The notes: generated from the letters alone by a model not told the origin. A stretch of 64,000 bases of DNA from Algoriphagus marinus (GCF_001936475.1 NZ_MSPQ01000008.1:1-64000), one strand, 5' to 3'; positions 25,277 through 35,092 are shown, counted from the stretch's first letter. Numbers and translations: made by a program.

Positions 25277-26269
25277 TTAATGGCGATGAATCAGAGCTTG
25301 ATGAAAAGTGATCAGTTTTTCCTCTTCTGTGAAATCGTCAAAAGACTGATTCATTATTTCGCCAGGCCAAAGCAGCTGCATTGCTCCGAGTTCCGGATAA
25401 TAAGCAGCGGTATATAAAGTGCCTAAACCTTGTTCGTAATATTGGTTATAAAGCGGTGGATGGAGGAAAGAATTGCACAGTGAATCGCCACTCATTCCTC
25501 TTTTCAGGATATTTTCCAGGTAAATTGCTCTGGTGGCAGTTCGGTTTAGGTTCTTCTTTTTTGCCCAGTTGATCGGGCCTTGGTGGTTGGTGGTGAAATT
25601 GGCATCAGTCACTACAGAATTCCGATCCGGAGCAATCTGAACGGTTTTTACCTGGCCACTCTTATCTACCAAGGTCACATTATAAGACATGTGTGAGGGT
25701 ACATTTTGAAGGACGCTGACTCCTTCTGCTACCGTGCTACAAAACTCCAAAATGTATCGGAGTATAAAAGGAACTCCGAATCCAAAACCCACGGTCTTTC
25801 TGCCACCATAGGTCAGAGAAAGTGCCAAACCATCTTCATTCATCCCGTCCAGCACGCCCATCAGGCAGTCACTGCTGGCGATAACGGATTTTCCGTTCCA
25901 AGCAGTTTTCAATAATACGCCTTCAAATCTTTCGGCATGGTAGTCGTAGTTCCGTACCAATTGGATGGTTTCTATGGTAGAGACCGCTTGAGAACAAGCA
26001 CTGGAATAAGTTGGCGGCTGAAAACCAGTCAGAAAGCAGGCTGCGACTTCATCTGCCCGGACTAAATCACAGAGGTGATAATAAGTCGGTAAAAGCTCCG
26101 GCATGTAAATTTTCAAGGCCGAAATGGATTGGTTTGAATTAAATTCAGATACACTCGCATCCAACCAGGCCTTATAAGCTGGCCAACGTTCATGAAATAA
26201 TTTTTGCCATTTGAAGTCTGCGATCGACTCATTGATGGAAGTGAAAAGGCGCTGCATAGTTCCCAGCAA
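25277..26269 (-). CDS. Ntn-hydrolase, peptidase C45/acyltransferase-like
   Basis: Protein of 330 aa related to the C45/choloylglycine-hydrolase group of N-terminal-nucleophile enzymes, which cleave or transfer linear amide bonds (isopenicillin N acyltransferase, acid ceramidase-like and bile-salt hydrolases). The likely nucleophile is C92 in SSACSQAVS, which must become N-terminal by self-cleavage; R106-N107-x-D109 in LVRNYDYH is the family's substrate and oxyanion motif. Other cues: SSDCLMGVLDGMNEDGLALSLTYGG and the NVTLVDKSG strand. There is no signal peptide. It lies between the amine decarboxylase/ATP-grasp genes and the aldehyde dehydrogenase, so it may release an amine or amino acid from an amide intermediate. 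An alternative start is M5. Confidence 0.78.
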   Translation of the reverse strand: MLGTMQRLFTSINESIADFKWQKLFHERWPAYKAWLDASVSEFNSNQSISALKIYMPELLPTYYHLCDLVRADEVAACFLTGFQPPTYSSACSQAVSTIETIQLVRNYDYHAERFEGVLLKTAWNGKSVIASSDCLMGVLDGMNEDGLALSLTYGGRKTVGFGFGVPFILRYILEFCSTVAEGVSVLQNVPSHMSYNVTLVDKSGQVKTVQIAPDRNSVVTDANFTTNHQGPINWAKKKNLNRTATRAIYLENILKRGMSGDSLCNSFLHPPLYNQYYEQGLGTLYTAAYYPELGAMQLLWPGEIMNQSFDDFTEEEKLITFHQALIHRH

Positions 26270-26437
26270 TTCAAAAACGAATTGATTCTAAATTTTAATT
26301 TTTCCGATTAGCTAAAATCAAGTCCAGAAAGTTATTCTTTGACCTTTACCCGAATTCAGATAGCCGAGGCTTCTAAGATTAGGGATTTTAATAAGCTCTT
26401 TTAAGGTAAGGCATTTAATCCTATTCTTAAATTAAAA

Positions 26438-26471
26438 TTCCCCAGCGCTAAGGAAACCTAGTGCTGGGGAA
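26438..26471 (-). terminator. Hairpin terminator of the amine operon
   Basis: Inverted repeat TTCCCCAGCGCTAAGG / CCTAGTGCTGGGGAA (14-15 bp, with mismatches) 16 bp after the stop of the ATP-grasp gene. Read on the minus strand it is followed by an ATTTTAATTT tract. Confidence 0.65.
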
Positions 26472-26486
26472 AAAAGAGCTTTTGTA

Positions 26487-27980
26487 TTATTTGGTCAAAC
26501 TTCCTGTAAGATGAATTGGCTCTCTCTTATCTTCCACCAATTCTGAAGAATACTGACCTTTGACGGCTTTGATCCAAGTTTTTGCTCGCTCGGTTAGCTG
26601 GAAATTATCGGTCATCATGCGACCTCTGGAAACCAAAATCCCCATATCCGCACCTTCATATAAGTAATCGCCTTCTTTACTGATTCGCAAGAAAAAGGCT
26701 TCTTGCTCGGATTCTACAGCTCTTCGGTGAGTATCCATTCGGTCAAATTGGATATGACCATTGTCAAACATATGCCAGATTCCTGATTTAGGAGCGGAAT
26801 GAATGTATTCCACGGTGTCTTCGGTATGCTTGATGACCATTTGACTCCAGTTATCAATATTTTCCTGTCGACCCCAGCGATCATTGATAGTTTTCACATT
26901 CAATTCGTATTTCTGATCCATCCATTCTAAAATATGAAATAGGTAAAGTGGGGCATCAGCCAAGGCGAATACGGCGTGATTGGTGATCGAACTTGCTCCA
27001 GTTACTCTTGGGTTAAGTTCTCCCAGATAGATCTTACCATTGTCCTGATCGATCAAGAAATCCAATTCAAAGTATCCCTTATAGCCTTCTTTCTTCAGTT
27101 GATCTCCAAAAAGCTGGGTGTACTTTCGAGCTTTTTGACGGATAGCTGGTGTAAAGGCATTCGGGTAAATCTCATTACCACACCAGCCTCCTTTGTAAGG
27201 AGTGAGCTCTTTAAAACCAACGAGCTCAGTCATTAATGGAGCGACTATCGTTCCGTTACTAGTTACGCAGGCTTCTATAGCAGATCCTCGGCAGTTAATC
27301 CGCTTCATAATTTTCACCTCTTCTTCTTTTTCAATTTCTGGAGCATGCTTCAGATATTCTTTTTCATTTGAAATAAAGAAAGTTGTATGTCCGGAGTCAC
27401 CAAAAGGTGTTTGAATCACAAGATCAGTTCCCAGAGCCTTTTTAGACACTTCTTCCAAGTGCGCATAATTTTTTACTGGAGAAAGCACGTAGGGCACACA
27501 AGGAACACCTGCTTTTTCTGCGATCCGATTGGTATTGACCTTATTATCCATGTCATTCCGCATCTTTGCGCTTGGGAAAATCACTTCAAGACCAAGCTTT
27601 TTAGCAAGTTTTTCAGTTTTCTCATCAAACATTAAAAACATCGCTTTTCCTGCTTTGCCCTTTACTTTACGCTGATGAATAAATGCCTGAACTTCAGGGT
27701 GCTGAAGAAGGTAATTGTTAATGTCTTCAATACTCTCAAACTCGTCATGTGGTATCTCAGTTTGTGGTGCAAAAACATTCGGATGTAATCCATCAAAGCA
27801 CTCTATATTACTTATAAACTTGAAGCCCTTTATCCACTCATCTGCTCCCAAAAGATTAAAATTTGTAGCACTGATAAAATAGATTGGAGTTTCATTCTTA
27901 TAGAAAAATCGTCGGATATCGGATATGCCTTTCAAAATTGGGTTGGTAGGCTTTGCTTTTTCGATCGTTTTAGTAGTCAT
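26487..27980 (-). CDS. ATP-grasp ligase
   Basis: Cytosolic ATP-grasp protein of 497 aa, biotin-carboxylase-like. A pre-ATP-grasp Rossmann-like region (about 30-140) leads to the nucleotide-binding part with QTPFGDSGHTTFF near 194-206 and the Mg-binding C-terminal motif YLGELNPRVTGASSITNH near 320-336. Such enzymes activate a carboxylate as an acyl phosphate and join it to an amine, thiol or second carboxylate. A C-terminal extension (about 420-497) is unassigned. It lies 29 bp downstream of the PLP decarboxylase, whose amine product may be its acceptor. The precise substrates cannot be named. Confidence 0.85.
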   Translation of the reverse strand: MTTKTIEKAKPTNPILKGISDIRRFFYKNETPIYFISATNFNLLGADEWIKGFKFISNIECFDGLHPNVFAPQTEIPHDEFESIEDINNYLLQHPEVQAFIHQRKVKGKAGKAMFLMFDEKTEKLAKKLGLEVIFPSAKMRNDMDNKVNTNRIAEKAGVPCVPYVLSPVKNYAHLEEVSKKALGTDLVIQTPFGDSGHTTFFISNEKEYLKHAPEIEKEEEVKIMKRINCRGSAIEACVTSNGTIVAPLMTELVGFKELTPYKGGWCGNEIYPNAFTPAIRQKARKYTQLFGDQLKKEGYKGYFELDFLIDQDNGKIYLGELNPRVTGASSITNHAVFALADAPLYLFHILEWMDQKYELNVKTINDRWGRQENIDNWSQMVIKHTEDTVEYIHSAPKSGIWHMFDNGHIQFDRMDTHRRAVESEQEAFFLRISKEGDYLYEGADMGILVSRGRMMTDNFQLTERAKTWIKAVKGQYSSELVEDKREPIHLTGSLTK

Positions 27981-28009
27981 AATTTTATTATTGGTCTATA
28001 CTTTTTTAA

Positions 28010-30751
28010 TTATCTTTTTTTAGAAATGCTCATTGCTCCCATTGCGGTTGCTGTTTTCTGTCGATTCAGAACTGAGTCTTTGAATACTCTTAATCCTAAG
28101 TCCGCTCTATATCCGTGAATTTCAGAAACATCCAAAGCCAACATAAAGCGAAGAATCTCTTCACTGATCACTTGACCTGGGACCAAAACTGGGAATCCTG
28201 GAGGATAGGGAATTATAAATGAAGAAGCCACAAACTCTTTTCCTTCTTCAATTGCTTTTTTGCAATCTACCATAGAGATGTATTCACAATTATCCTCGTC
28301 GTAAGCAAGGAAATATGCTGCTCTTAAATTCCCTCCTGGAACTCCAGGTACCGCAAGGAATGAAGAATGAAATCGGCTGAAATCAGGTAATGGCGGCACA
28401 TGTTTAGTGAGCGATTCAATCTGGATATCCGCAATTTCTCTTTCTCTTTGATTAAGGGATTCGAAATGCTGATCCAATTGCTCTGCAATATCCAAAAGCA
28501 CTTTCGTCAGGTAGGCCACACTTCCTCTTGTGGTTCCAATATTGGTCATAAATAGAACCGTATTTCTCGAAGTCTTATTGATTTGGATGTTGTACTTGTC
28601 CATCAGATACTTGTTTTTGAAAGTATCTCCATCGATTCCGGTACGCCCTATAAACAAGGTGATTTTAGTGGGATCCAACATGAATTCGTCTTTTTCCCAA
28701 GCATCCTCCATACGATTCCATCCTTTTGTGGAATCGTAATATTCGCTTAATCCTGTATTTCGGTATTGATCTGGGATAAAATCCTTCACCGTCAACACAT
28801 TGAAGTATTTACTGAGCTTTGGATTTCCAATGACTTTGGCCCTAAAAACCATTGCCAACTCGATGCTGCGCTCCACCATTTCATAGCCTTCAAACTGGGC
28901 TTGCCTTCTTCCGACATCAAGTGATGCCAACATCTGATAATTGGGAGAAGTGGAAGTATGCGTCATATACGCTTCCAGGAAGGTGTTTTCAGCTCTTTTT
29001 CTAAACTCTTCATCCCATATATGAATCATGGAACCTTGGCGGAAACTACTCATTGTCTTGTGTGTACTTTGAGTGGCGTAGACTCTTATTTTTACCAAAT
29101 CGGGATCAGGTAATAAAGGATCTTCCCCTTCTTTAAGGCTCGCAAGGTGGTTTAGATATTCTTTTCGGTAAGCCTCAGTTTGGTATTTTTCATATAGCTT
29201 TTTGGCACTGAACATTCCTGTACGCTGCTTATAGGTGTAGGTAAATCCTGCAAAAGCAAACCAGGCCTCATCCCAAAGGAATACCATGTCTGGTTTGATT
29301 GCCAGCACACTTTCCATTACGCGTTGTACATTGTACACCATTCCATCAAAGGTGCAATTGGTCAGTAATAGCATTTTGACTTTGTCCAATCGCCCTGCGG
29401 CTTTCAAAATTTTAAGTTTCTTAAGAATTTGTTCTAAAGGAACTGCTCCATAAATGGAATATTTTTCAATTGGATAAGAATCTAGATATACCGGATATGC
29501 TCCTGAAAGTACTAATCCATAGTGATGCGATTTATGGCAATCTCTATCAATTAAAACCAAGTCTCCAGGTGCTACCAAAGCTTGAAGTACAATCTTATTA
29601 GCAGTTGACGTTCCATTAGTTACAAAAAATGTTCGCTGAGAACCATAAGCCTCTGAGGCCATTTCCTGAGCTTTCTTCAATGGACCCGTAGGCTGTAATA
29701 ATGAGTCCATTCCCCCAATGGTAGATGAGGTTTCTGCCAAGAACATATTTCTCCCGTAGAATTCCCCAAAATCTTTGATCCATTTCGATTTAAATACTGA
29801 GTTACCTCTAGAGATAGGCATAGCATGGAAAACCCCTGTTGGTTTTTGACTATACTCTTTCAAAGCGGTGAAGAAAGGAGTCCTGTATCGTTCGTTTATT
29901 CCTCTGATTATTCCTAAATGAAGTTCCTGAAGATCTTCTTTTCGATAGAATATTCTCCGGAAAGTAGCTAATGTCTTGTCTTGCAACTGACCAAGTGCTG
30001 TGTCAGTGACATAATAGGTGTCTAATTCAGGTCTAAATTGTTTGATCAATTGCCCTAGCCTTGGCCCTAACTCGGCCTCAGAAAGGTCCTCCAATTTTAA
30101 ATTAAGAACATTCTGAATATAAGGTTTGATCAAAGGGGTAATATTCGAAGAGAGGTATGGGGGTGCGTATCGAATGACAACTGCCTGAATATTTGGATTG
30201 AAGAAAAGGGCGATTAAAGCATCCTGGAAGGAATGCTGCACGACAATGTTATAAGTAAACTTATCGTTTGGATCATGAAGATCTCTGATTTTTTCATGCA
30301 AATTTGCCTCATCAATTGGGCTCAAATTATCCAGAAAAAGAACTTCGAAGTAATTCTTTTGTCCACTTTGACGAATACTTGTAATCAACTCATTTTCGAT
30401 ATCTTCGTCATCCTCTGCAGAAGAAACATTAGGATTACCGCTATACACATCATCAACAACCTTTTTGGTTGTGTTGGTGATTACTTGACCCATGAAGCCA
30501 TAATCTCTCTTATCAAATGATTTAATAAGTTTTTCGATTACTGCTTTACCAGGTATTGCAAAATATTTTTCTACCACCGCTAAATCACTTAGCAATTGAC
30601 CAATACTGGTTTTATGCTTGGATTCGGCAGCAGATCCAGGTTTAGCTTCGATAAGTTCTTCGCTTTCGATCTTTAATTCATTCCATCGGTCAAGTCGAAG
30701 CTGACCAATACTATAATAGGGAGCGCTTATTGCTTTTTTAGTGATTTTCAT
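28010..30751 (-). CDS. Orn/Lys/Arg-type PLP decarboxylase
   Basis: Fold-type I PLP enzyme of 913 aa related to ornithine/lysine/arginine decarboxylases. The PLP lysine lies in STHKTMSSFRQGS at about residue 564, with WDEAWFAFAGF about 70 residues before it and TSTSPNYQMLASLD after it. An N-terminal region of about 330 residues is longer than the wing domain of the E. coli enzymes (711-756 aa in total), so this belongs to a larger sub-family. It would convert a basic amino acid to its amine (agmatine, cadaverine or putrescine); which one is not decidable. It overlaps the VOC gene by four bases and precedes the ATP-grasp gene by 29 bp. Confidence 0.85.
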   Translation of the reverse strand: MKITKKAISAPYYSIGQLRLDRWNELKIESEELIEAKPGSAAESKHKTSIGQLLSDLAVVEKYFAIPGKAVIEKLIKSFDKRDYGFMGQVITNTTKKVVDDVYSGNPNVSSAEDDEDIENELITSIRQSGQKNYFEVLFLDNLSPIDEANLHEKIRDLHDPNDKFTYNIVVQHSFQDALIALFFNPNIQAVVIRYAPPYLSSNITPLIKPYIQNVLNLKLEDLSEAELGPRLGQLIKQFRPELDTYYVTDTALGQLQDKTLATFRRIFYRKEDLQELHLGIIRGINERYRTPFFTALKEYSQKPTGVFHAMPISRGNSVFKSKWIKDFGEFYGRNMFLAETSSTIGGMDSLLQPTGPLKKAQEMASEAYGSQRTFFVTNGTSTANKIVLQALVAPGDLVLIDRDCHKSHHYGLVLSGAYPVYLDSYPIEKYSIYGAVPLEQILKKLKILKAAGRLDKVKMLLLTNCTFDGMVYNVQRVMESVLAIKPDMVFLWDEAWFAFAGFTYTYKQRTGMFSAKKLYEKYQTEAYRKEYLNHLASLKEGEDPLLPDPDLVKIRVYATQSTHKTMSSFRQGSMIHIWDEEFRKRAENTFLEAYMTHTSTSPNYQMLASLDVGRRQAQFEGYEMVERSIELAMVFRAKVIGNPKLSKYFNVLTVKDFIPDQYRNTGLSEYYDSTKGWNRMEDAWEKDEFMLDPTKITLFIGRTGIDGDTFKNKYLMDKYNIQINKTSRNTVLFMTNIGTTRGSVAYLTKVLLDIAEQLDQHFESLNQREREIADIQIESLTKHVPPLPDFSRFHSSFLAVPGVPGGNLRAAYFLAYDEDNCEYISMVDCKKAIEEGKEFVASSFIIPYPPGFPVLVPGQVISEEILRFMLALDVSEIHGYRADLGLRVFKDSVLNRQKTATAMGAMSISKKR

Positions 30752-31149
30752 TTAATGGAGTGGAGAGCTAGTTTGTTACCTTCAGTATCAATAAATAGGG
30801 CAAAGTACCCATCATCTTCACTAATCAAGGTTTTACCTAAAATGACACGGCCGCCTGCGGCTTCCACTCTTCCTAAAACGGGTGCAAGATCTTTACCGGC
30901 ATTTAGATATACTAAGGTGCCGGTTTCACTGGGAGTACTTCCTTCACCTACTACAATAGCTCCCCCAATACCATTCTCAGCGGGGAATAATGCCATGGAA
31001 TAACCATTGGTTTCCATAGTTTCCATTTCGATTGAGTAGATGTAATTGTAGAAAGCAACTGCCCTGTATAAATTCAAAGCAGGTATTTCAAACCAGCTTA
31101 CATAGTGACGGATTTTTTCTCTTTTTTTTCCTGTGGAGGGTAATCCCAT
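30748..31149 (-). CDS. VOC/glyoxalase-fold protein
   Basis: Small vicinal-oxygen-chelate protein of 133 aa. It has the two-module beta-alpha-beta-beta-beta layout: WFEIPALNLYRAVAFYNYIYSIEM at about 19-42 and VLGRVEAAGGRVILGKTLISEDDGYFALFIDTEGNKLALHS at about 90-131. Members include glyoxalases and bleomycin-resistance proteins, but many are uncharacterised. The expected first metal ligand is not a clear His. Its stop overlaps the decarboxylase start by four bases, so it is made together with that enzyme. Confidence 0.85.
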   Translation of the reverse strand: MGLPSTGKKREKIRHYVSWFEIPALNLYRAVAFYNYIYSIEMETMETNGYSMALFPAENGIGGAIVVGEGSTPSETGTLVYLNAGKDLAPVLGRVEAAGGRVILGKTLISEDDGYFALFIDTEGNKLALHSIK

Positions 31150-31268
31150 TAGTTTTTGTTAAAGTTGAAGAATTGATTTTACAAGTGATGTTTTAAAGAA
31201 GATGATCTGAAATCCCAGCCAATTTCTCTTAAGGAATGGCTGGGAATACAGAAAATCATGCTAATAAA

Positions 31269-32195
31269 TTAAAGGCCTTTGAACCCCATTGGAGTTGCCT
31301 CTTGATTATATTCACTTTCTTTTTGACGCAGCTTCGCGAGCTCGTCCAATTTTTTGGGCTTGATCAATGGCCCAAGTGAGTCCAAATAAGGTAAAGGCGT
31401 ACCTGCCTGATAGATGGAAAAATCTTTAATATTATCTCTGAAACTTTTCAAAGGCTGACCTAGGCGGAGAATTCCTAGCTCCCTACTTCGTTTTACCCGA
31501 TCGATGTCCAGTTCTATCGGAATGATCTCTTCGGTACTTCCGGCTTCATAAAGTACTCGCCCATCTGGTCCGCAAACAATGGAGCGGCCACTGCCACCGG
31601 TATCCAATCCATTGACATCAAATAGGAAGCATTGATTGACACTGGCCATTGCTCGTGCGATTGAGAGTTCGATGTCACGATCAATTGTCCCTGTCAGAGT
31701 TGGGTGAAGAATCACTTCTGCGCCCATTACAGCGAGTGTTCTGATCGTTTCAGGGAACCACATATCATAACAAATAGATACTCCAAAACGGCCAACATCC
31801 GGCACGTCAAAGACGCAAAATTCATTTCCAGCGGTCACTCCTACTTCATAGGGGTAAAAAGGAAACATTTTACTATACCGATTGACTATTTCTCCATTTG
31901 GGTTGATGACTGAGGCGGTGTTGAAAATTTTCCCATCCTTTTTCTCAAATATAGATCCCGGTAAGAGCCAGATTCCATATTTTTTTGCCATCTCCTGCAT
32001 TTCAAGCTCAAAAGAGTTTGGTACTTCCTGCGCGGTGTGAAGCAATGGTCCAAAAGCACATAATTCGCTAAATACCACCATCTCAACCCAAGGGTAAAGG
32101 TTCATAGTAATATCCAGTTTCAGCTTCATCATTTCCACATTGGAATGAATTGCGGATACTTTCATTTGTATTCCTGCTATTGCGAATGGTTTCAT
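31269..32195 (-). CDS. Nitrilase-family carbon-nitrogen hydrolase
   Basis: Cytosolic amidase of the carbon-nitrogen hydrolase (nitrilase) superfamily, 308 aa. The catalytic triad is visible: E44 (VFSELCAFGP), K109 (VNRYSKMFPF) and C142 (SICYDMWFPE). Members hydrolyse nitriles, linear amides or N-carbamoyl amines; N-carbamoylputrescine and aliphatic amidases belong here. It starts two bases after the aminotransferase stop, so it shares that transcript. With a decarboxylase and an aminotransferase beside it, an amine-amide or carbamoyl-amine substrate fits. The C-terminal 45 residues are charged and unlikely to be catalytic. Confidence 0.88.
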   Translation of the reverse strand: MKPFAIAGIQMKVSAIHSNVEMMKLKLDITMNLYPWVEMVVFSELCAFGPLLHTAQEVPNSFELEMQEMAKKYGIWLLPGSIFEKKDGKIFNTASVINPNGEIVNRYSKMFPFYPYEVGVTAGNEFCVFDVPDVGRFGVSICYDMWFPETIRTLAVMGAEVILHPTLTGTIDRDIELSIARAMASVNQCFLFDVNGLDTGGSGRSIVCGPDGRVLYEAGSTEEIIPIELDIDRVKRSRELGILRLGQPLKSFRDNIKDFSIYQAGTPLPYLDSLGPLIKPKKLDELAKLRQKESEYNQEATPMGFKGL

Positions 32196-32197
32196 TT

Positions 32198-33505
32198 TTA
32201 TTTTTTAGTATTAATTCTAATTTGATTTTCCAGGATATCTAATCCCTTGTTTAATTCTTCATCAGTAATGACTAGTGGGGATAAAACTCGGATGATGTTT
32301 TTATAAGTACCTGCAGAGATAATGATCAGTCCATTTTCAGCACAACCTTTTACAATCGCTGCACATAGCTCCCCATCAGGTTGCTGAGGATCGCCATTTT
32401 TGACAAATTCAATTGCATTCATAGCGCCCAACCCTCTGACATCTCCCACTTCCGGGTATTTATTTTTGATTTTTTCAAATCGATCCATGACGATCTGACC
32501 TACTACTTTTCCTCGCTCATTTAGGTTGATATCCTTCATGTATTGTATTGTAGCCAATGAAGCGGCACAGGCGATAGGACTTCCGATATAGGTTCCACCT
32601 ATTGTTCCAGGAGCAGCTGCGTCCATTACTTCTGCTTTTCCCACTACTGCAGCAATCGGCAATCCCGAGCCCATCGACTTGGCATACGTACTCAAGTCTG
32701 GCTGCACATTGTAATGTTGCCAGCTTGCCCAATGACCGGTTCTGCCAAATCCACTTTGAATCTCATCCGCGATAAGAATGATCCCATATCGGTCACAAAA
32801 CTGACGCAGACCCTCAAAGTATTTTTGAGGAATTGGATTAAAACCACCTTCTCCTTGCACTGGCTCGACAATGACAGCTGCCAAATTTTTGGGATCAATA
32901 AGGTTTTTCGTTGACTCCTGAAGATTTTTAAGATGAAGGGCCACAAACTCTTCCATTGATTTACCTTCAGAATTATGGTAAAAATTAGGAAAGGGGATTC
33001 GGTAAACTTCGGGTGCAAATGGGCCACATTCAAGCTTATAATCTACCTTGCTGGTAAGTGTCATTGCCATCATAGTTCTTCCATGATATGCATCTGTAAA
33101 ACATAGCACTGCTTCTCGCTTTGTGGCTTGACGCGCTATTTTGATTGCATTTTCAACAGCCTCAGCTCCTGTACTAATCAACATGGCTTTTGTCTTCGCT
33201 CCGTGCGGAAGAATTTCACAAAGCTCTTCACATAATTTTATGTAAGGTTCGTAAGTGACTACGTTGAAGCTGGTATGGATATACTTTGCAGCTTGCTCTT
33301 GAATAGCTTTGACAACCGGCTCAGGGCAGTGTCCTGCATTTACTACTCCAATTCCTCCTGCAAAATCCAAGAGTTCTTTGCCATCTTCATCTATAATAAT
33401 TGCGCCTTTGGCTTCCCTAACTGTGGCAGTATTAAATACGCCAACTCCATTTGCAACCACATTTTTTCGCCTTTCTAATAAGGCATTAGAATTACTCTTA
33501 ATCAT
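32198..33505 (-). CDS. gabT: 4-aminobutyrate aminotransferase
   Basis: Class III PLP aminotransferase of 435 aa, best matched to GabT/PuuE, which convert 4-aminobutyrate plus 2-oxoglutarate to succinate semialdehyde and glutamate. Markers: STGAEAVENAIKIARQATKREAVLCF, the DEIQSGFGRTG segment with the PLP-binding Asp, and the Schiff-base lysine in YAKSMGSGLPIAAVVG at about residue 275. It is first in a minus-strand run that continues through nitrilase, VOC, decarboxylase and ATP-grasp genes. The aldehyde dehydrogenase further downstream would complete GABA use. Other omega-amino acid substrates are possible. Confidence 0.88.
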   Translation of the reverse strand: MIKSNSNALLERRKNVVANGVGVFNTATVREAKGAIIIDEDGKELLDFAGGIGVVNAGHCPEPVVKAIQEQAAKYIHTSFNVVTYEPYIKLCEELCEILPHGAKTKAMLISTGAEAVENAIKIARQATKREAVLCFTDAYHGRTMMAMTLTSKVDYKLECGPFAPEVYRIPFPNFYHNSEGKSMEEFVALHLKNLQESTKNLIDPKNLAAVIVEPVQGEGGFNPIPQKYFEGLRQFCDRYGIILIADEIQSGFGRTGHWASWQHYNVQPDLSTYAKSMGSGLPIAAVVGKAEVMDAAAPGTIGGTYIGSPIACAASLATIQYMKDINLNERGKVVGQIVMDRFEKIKNKYPEVGDVRGLGAMNAIEFVKNGDPQQPDGELCAAIVKGCAENGLIIISAGTYKNIIRVLSPLVITDEELNKGLDILENQIRINTKK

Positions 33506-34129
33506 GTACAGTTTTTTATTGTTTGGATACTTCTAAATCGATCTGAGACAATAGCGCTTGGCCTAAAAAGTAGGCAACCTATTTACTTCAGTGGTTTGGA
33601 TTGAATAAGGTGGGTGAAGTCGATAATAATAGCTTCTAAAAAAAGATAATTTGAAATTATCAGGGATCAACTAACTTATTTTAAGAATATCATTAATTTC
33701 TAAAATGATAATTATGCTATTAATTATACCTGATTATACATTAAGTTTCGAGGTGAAAAGAACTTTCGATTGAAACTTTTGGAATGAATGAATAAATGTT
33801 CGGCATATTCGTAAGATAGGAAAAATATCCCGAAAATGGGCTATATAGGAGGGATAATTCTATCTGTTGATTGAAAAATCTTGTCTTTATTTGATAACAA
33901 CAAAGAATCCCAATTTCAACATTTCTAGTTGCTTACGATCTTTTTTTATTTAAACTCAAGCTTATTAAAAGTTGCTTTCTATAAAAGTATTATTTGACAA
34001 AAATGACTTTTTAGGGCCCTATTCATAAATTTCCAAGAATTCTTCAAACATAATTAAGCTATTTAATTCAATGAAGGAAAACTGTTTTTCTGAATATTCC
34101 CTAAATTCCTTCCCAAACCAAAAATCGCC
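33506..34129. other. 624-bp divergent intergenic region
   Basis: AT-rich spacer between gabT (minus) and the aspartoacylase-like gene (plus). Promoters for both must lie here, but I found no convincing TAnnTTTG element on either strand and no small gene. Confidence 0.45.
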
Positions 34130-35086
34130 ATGATCCACCTACTCCAAAATCACTTTCCAGAAAGCAGCGAAGTTAAGCTCAACTCTAAAACAAGAGGTTT
34201 TATTTCTATACCGGGAACTCCGGTTGAAATGCCTTTTACTTTTATCCATGGGGCAAATCCGGGTAAATCCATGTTAATCACCGCAGGAGTGCATGGTGGA
34301 GAGTATCCATGTATTGAGACGGCGATTCAGTTGGCCAATGAGATTGATCCTGCTCAGGTTAGCGGCACGATACTGATTATTCATCCGGTCAATCCAGCAG
34401 CTTTCCTTGCCCGGATGCAATATTATGGACCTTTTGATGGGAAAAATCTCAATCGAGTTTTCCCTGGGAAAGCCACCGGAACAGTCAGCGAGCGAATTGC
34501 ATATGCGGTGCATCAGTTTCAGCAGGCAGCTGATTTTTACTTGGATCTTCATGGAGGCGATATTCATGAGGGCTTGGTTCCTTTTGTGATTTATTCTACG
34601 CTGGGAGGTGCAGCACAAGCGGAGCAATCTCGCCTTGCCTCTGCCCTGCTGGGATTTCCTTATGTGGTAGGTTCTGTTTCAGAAAATGGCTCTATTGGAG
34701 CTGCAGCAAAGTCAGGCACTCCGGGATTTTTGGCTGAATTAGGGCAATGTGGGCGATGGAGTCCAGAGGAGGTTGATCAATACAAAGAAGCAGTACTGAA
34801 TGTACTCCGTTCATTTGAAGTCATTCCAGGGGAAGTGAAACAGTATGAAGTGGAATTTCTTGAAAAAATGCTGGTGACTACCGCGAGCGTAGAAGGCTGC
34901 TGGTATCCGTCTGTTCAGTTGGAGGATACGGTGAAAAAGGGTCAAAAACTAGGTGAAATCCGTGATTACTTTGGAAATATGAAAGCAGAGTACTTTACCG
35001 ATTCCGATGGCGTAGTGCTATATCTGGTTACCTCGCTGGCGATTATGGCTAATGATCCACTTGCTGCGGTTGGGGTTTCGGCTTGA
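34130..35086 (+). CDS. Succinylglutamate desuccinylase/aspartoacylase-family deacylase
   Basis: Zinc-dependent deacylase of the M14-like aspartoacylase family, 318 aa. Zn ligands H55 and E58 lie in GVHGGEYPCIE and H141 in YLDLHGGD; the substrate-binding NLNR stretch is at 106-109. Members remove acyl groups from N-acyl amino acids, or act on related amides. The C-terminal beta domain (about 230-318) resembles a biotinyl-lipoyl fold (VKKGQKLGEI). It is transcribed away from the GABA block but shares its upstream region, and may act on an acylated amino acid of that pathway, which is inference. A five-unit heptamer array starts six bases after its stop. Confidence 0.83.
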   Translation: MIHLLQNHFPESSEVKLNSKTRGFISIPGTPVEMPFTFIHGANPGKSMLITAGVHGGEYPCIETAIQLANEIDPAQVSGTILIIHPVNPAAFLARMQYYGPFDGKNLNRVFPGKATGTVSERIAYAVHQFQQAADFYLDLHGGDIHEGLVPFVIYSTLGGAAQAEQSRLASALLGFPYVVGSVSENGSIGAAAKSGTPGFLAELGQCGRWSPEEVDQYKEAVLNVLRSFEVIPGEVKQYEVEFLEKMLVTTASVEGCWYPSVQLEDTVKKGQKLGEIRDYFGNMKAEYFTDSDGVVLYLVTSLAIMANDPLAAVGVSA

Positions 35087-35092
35087 CGATAG

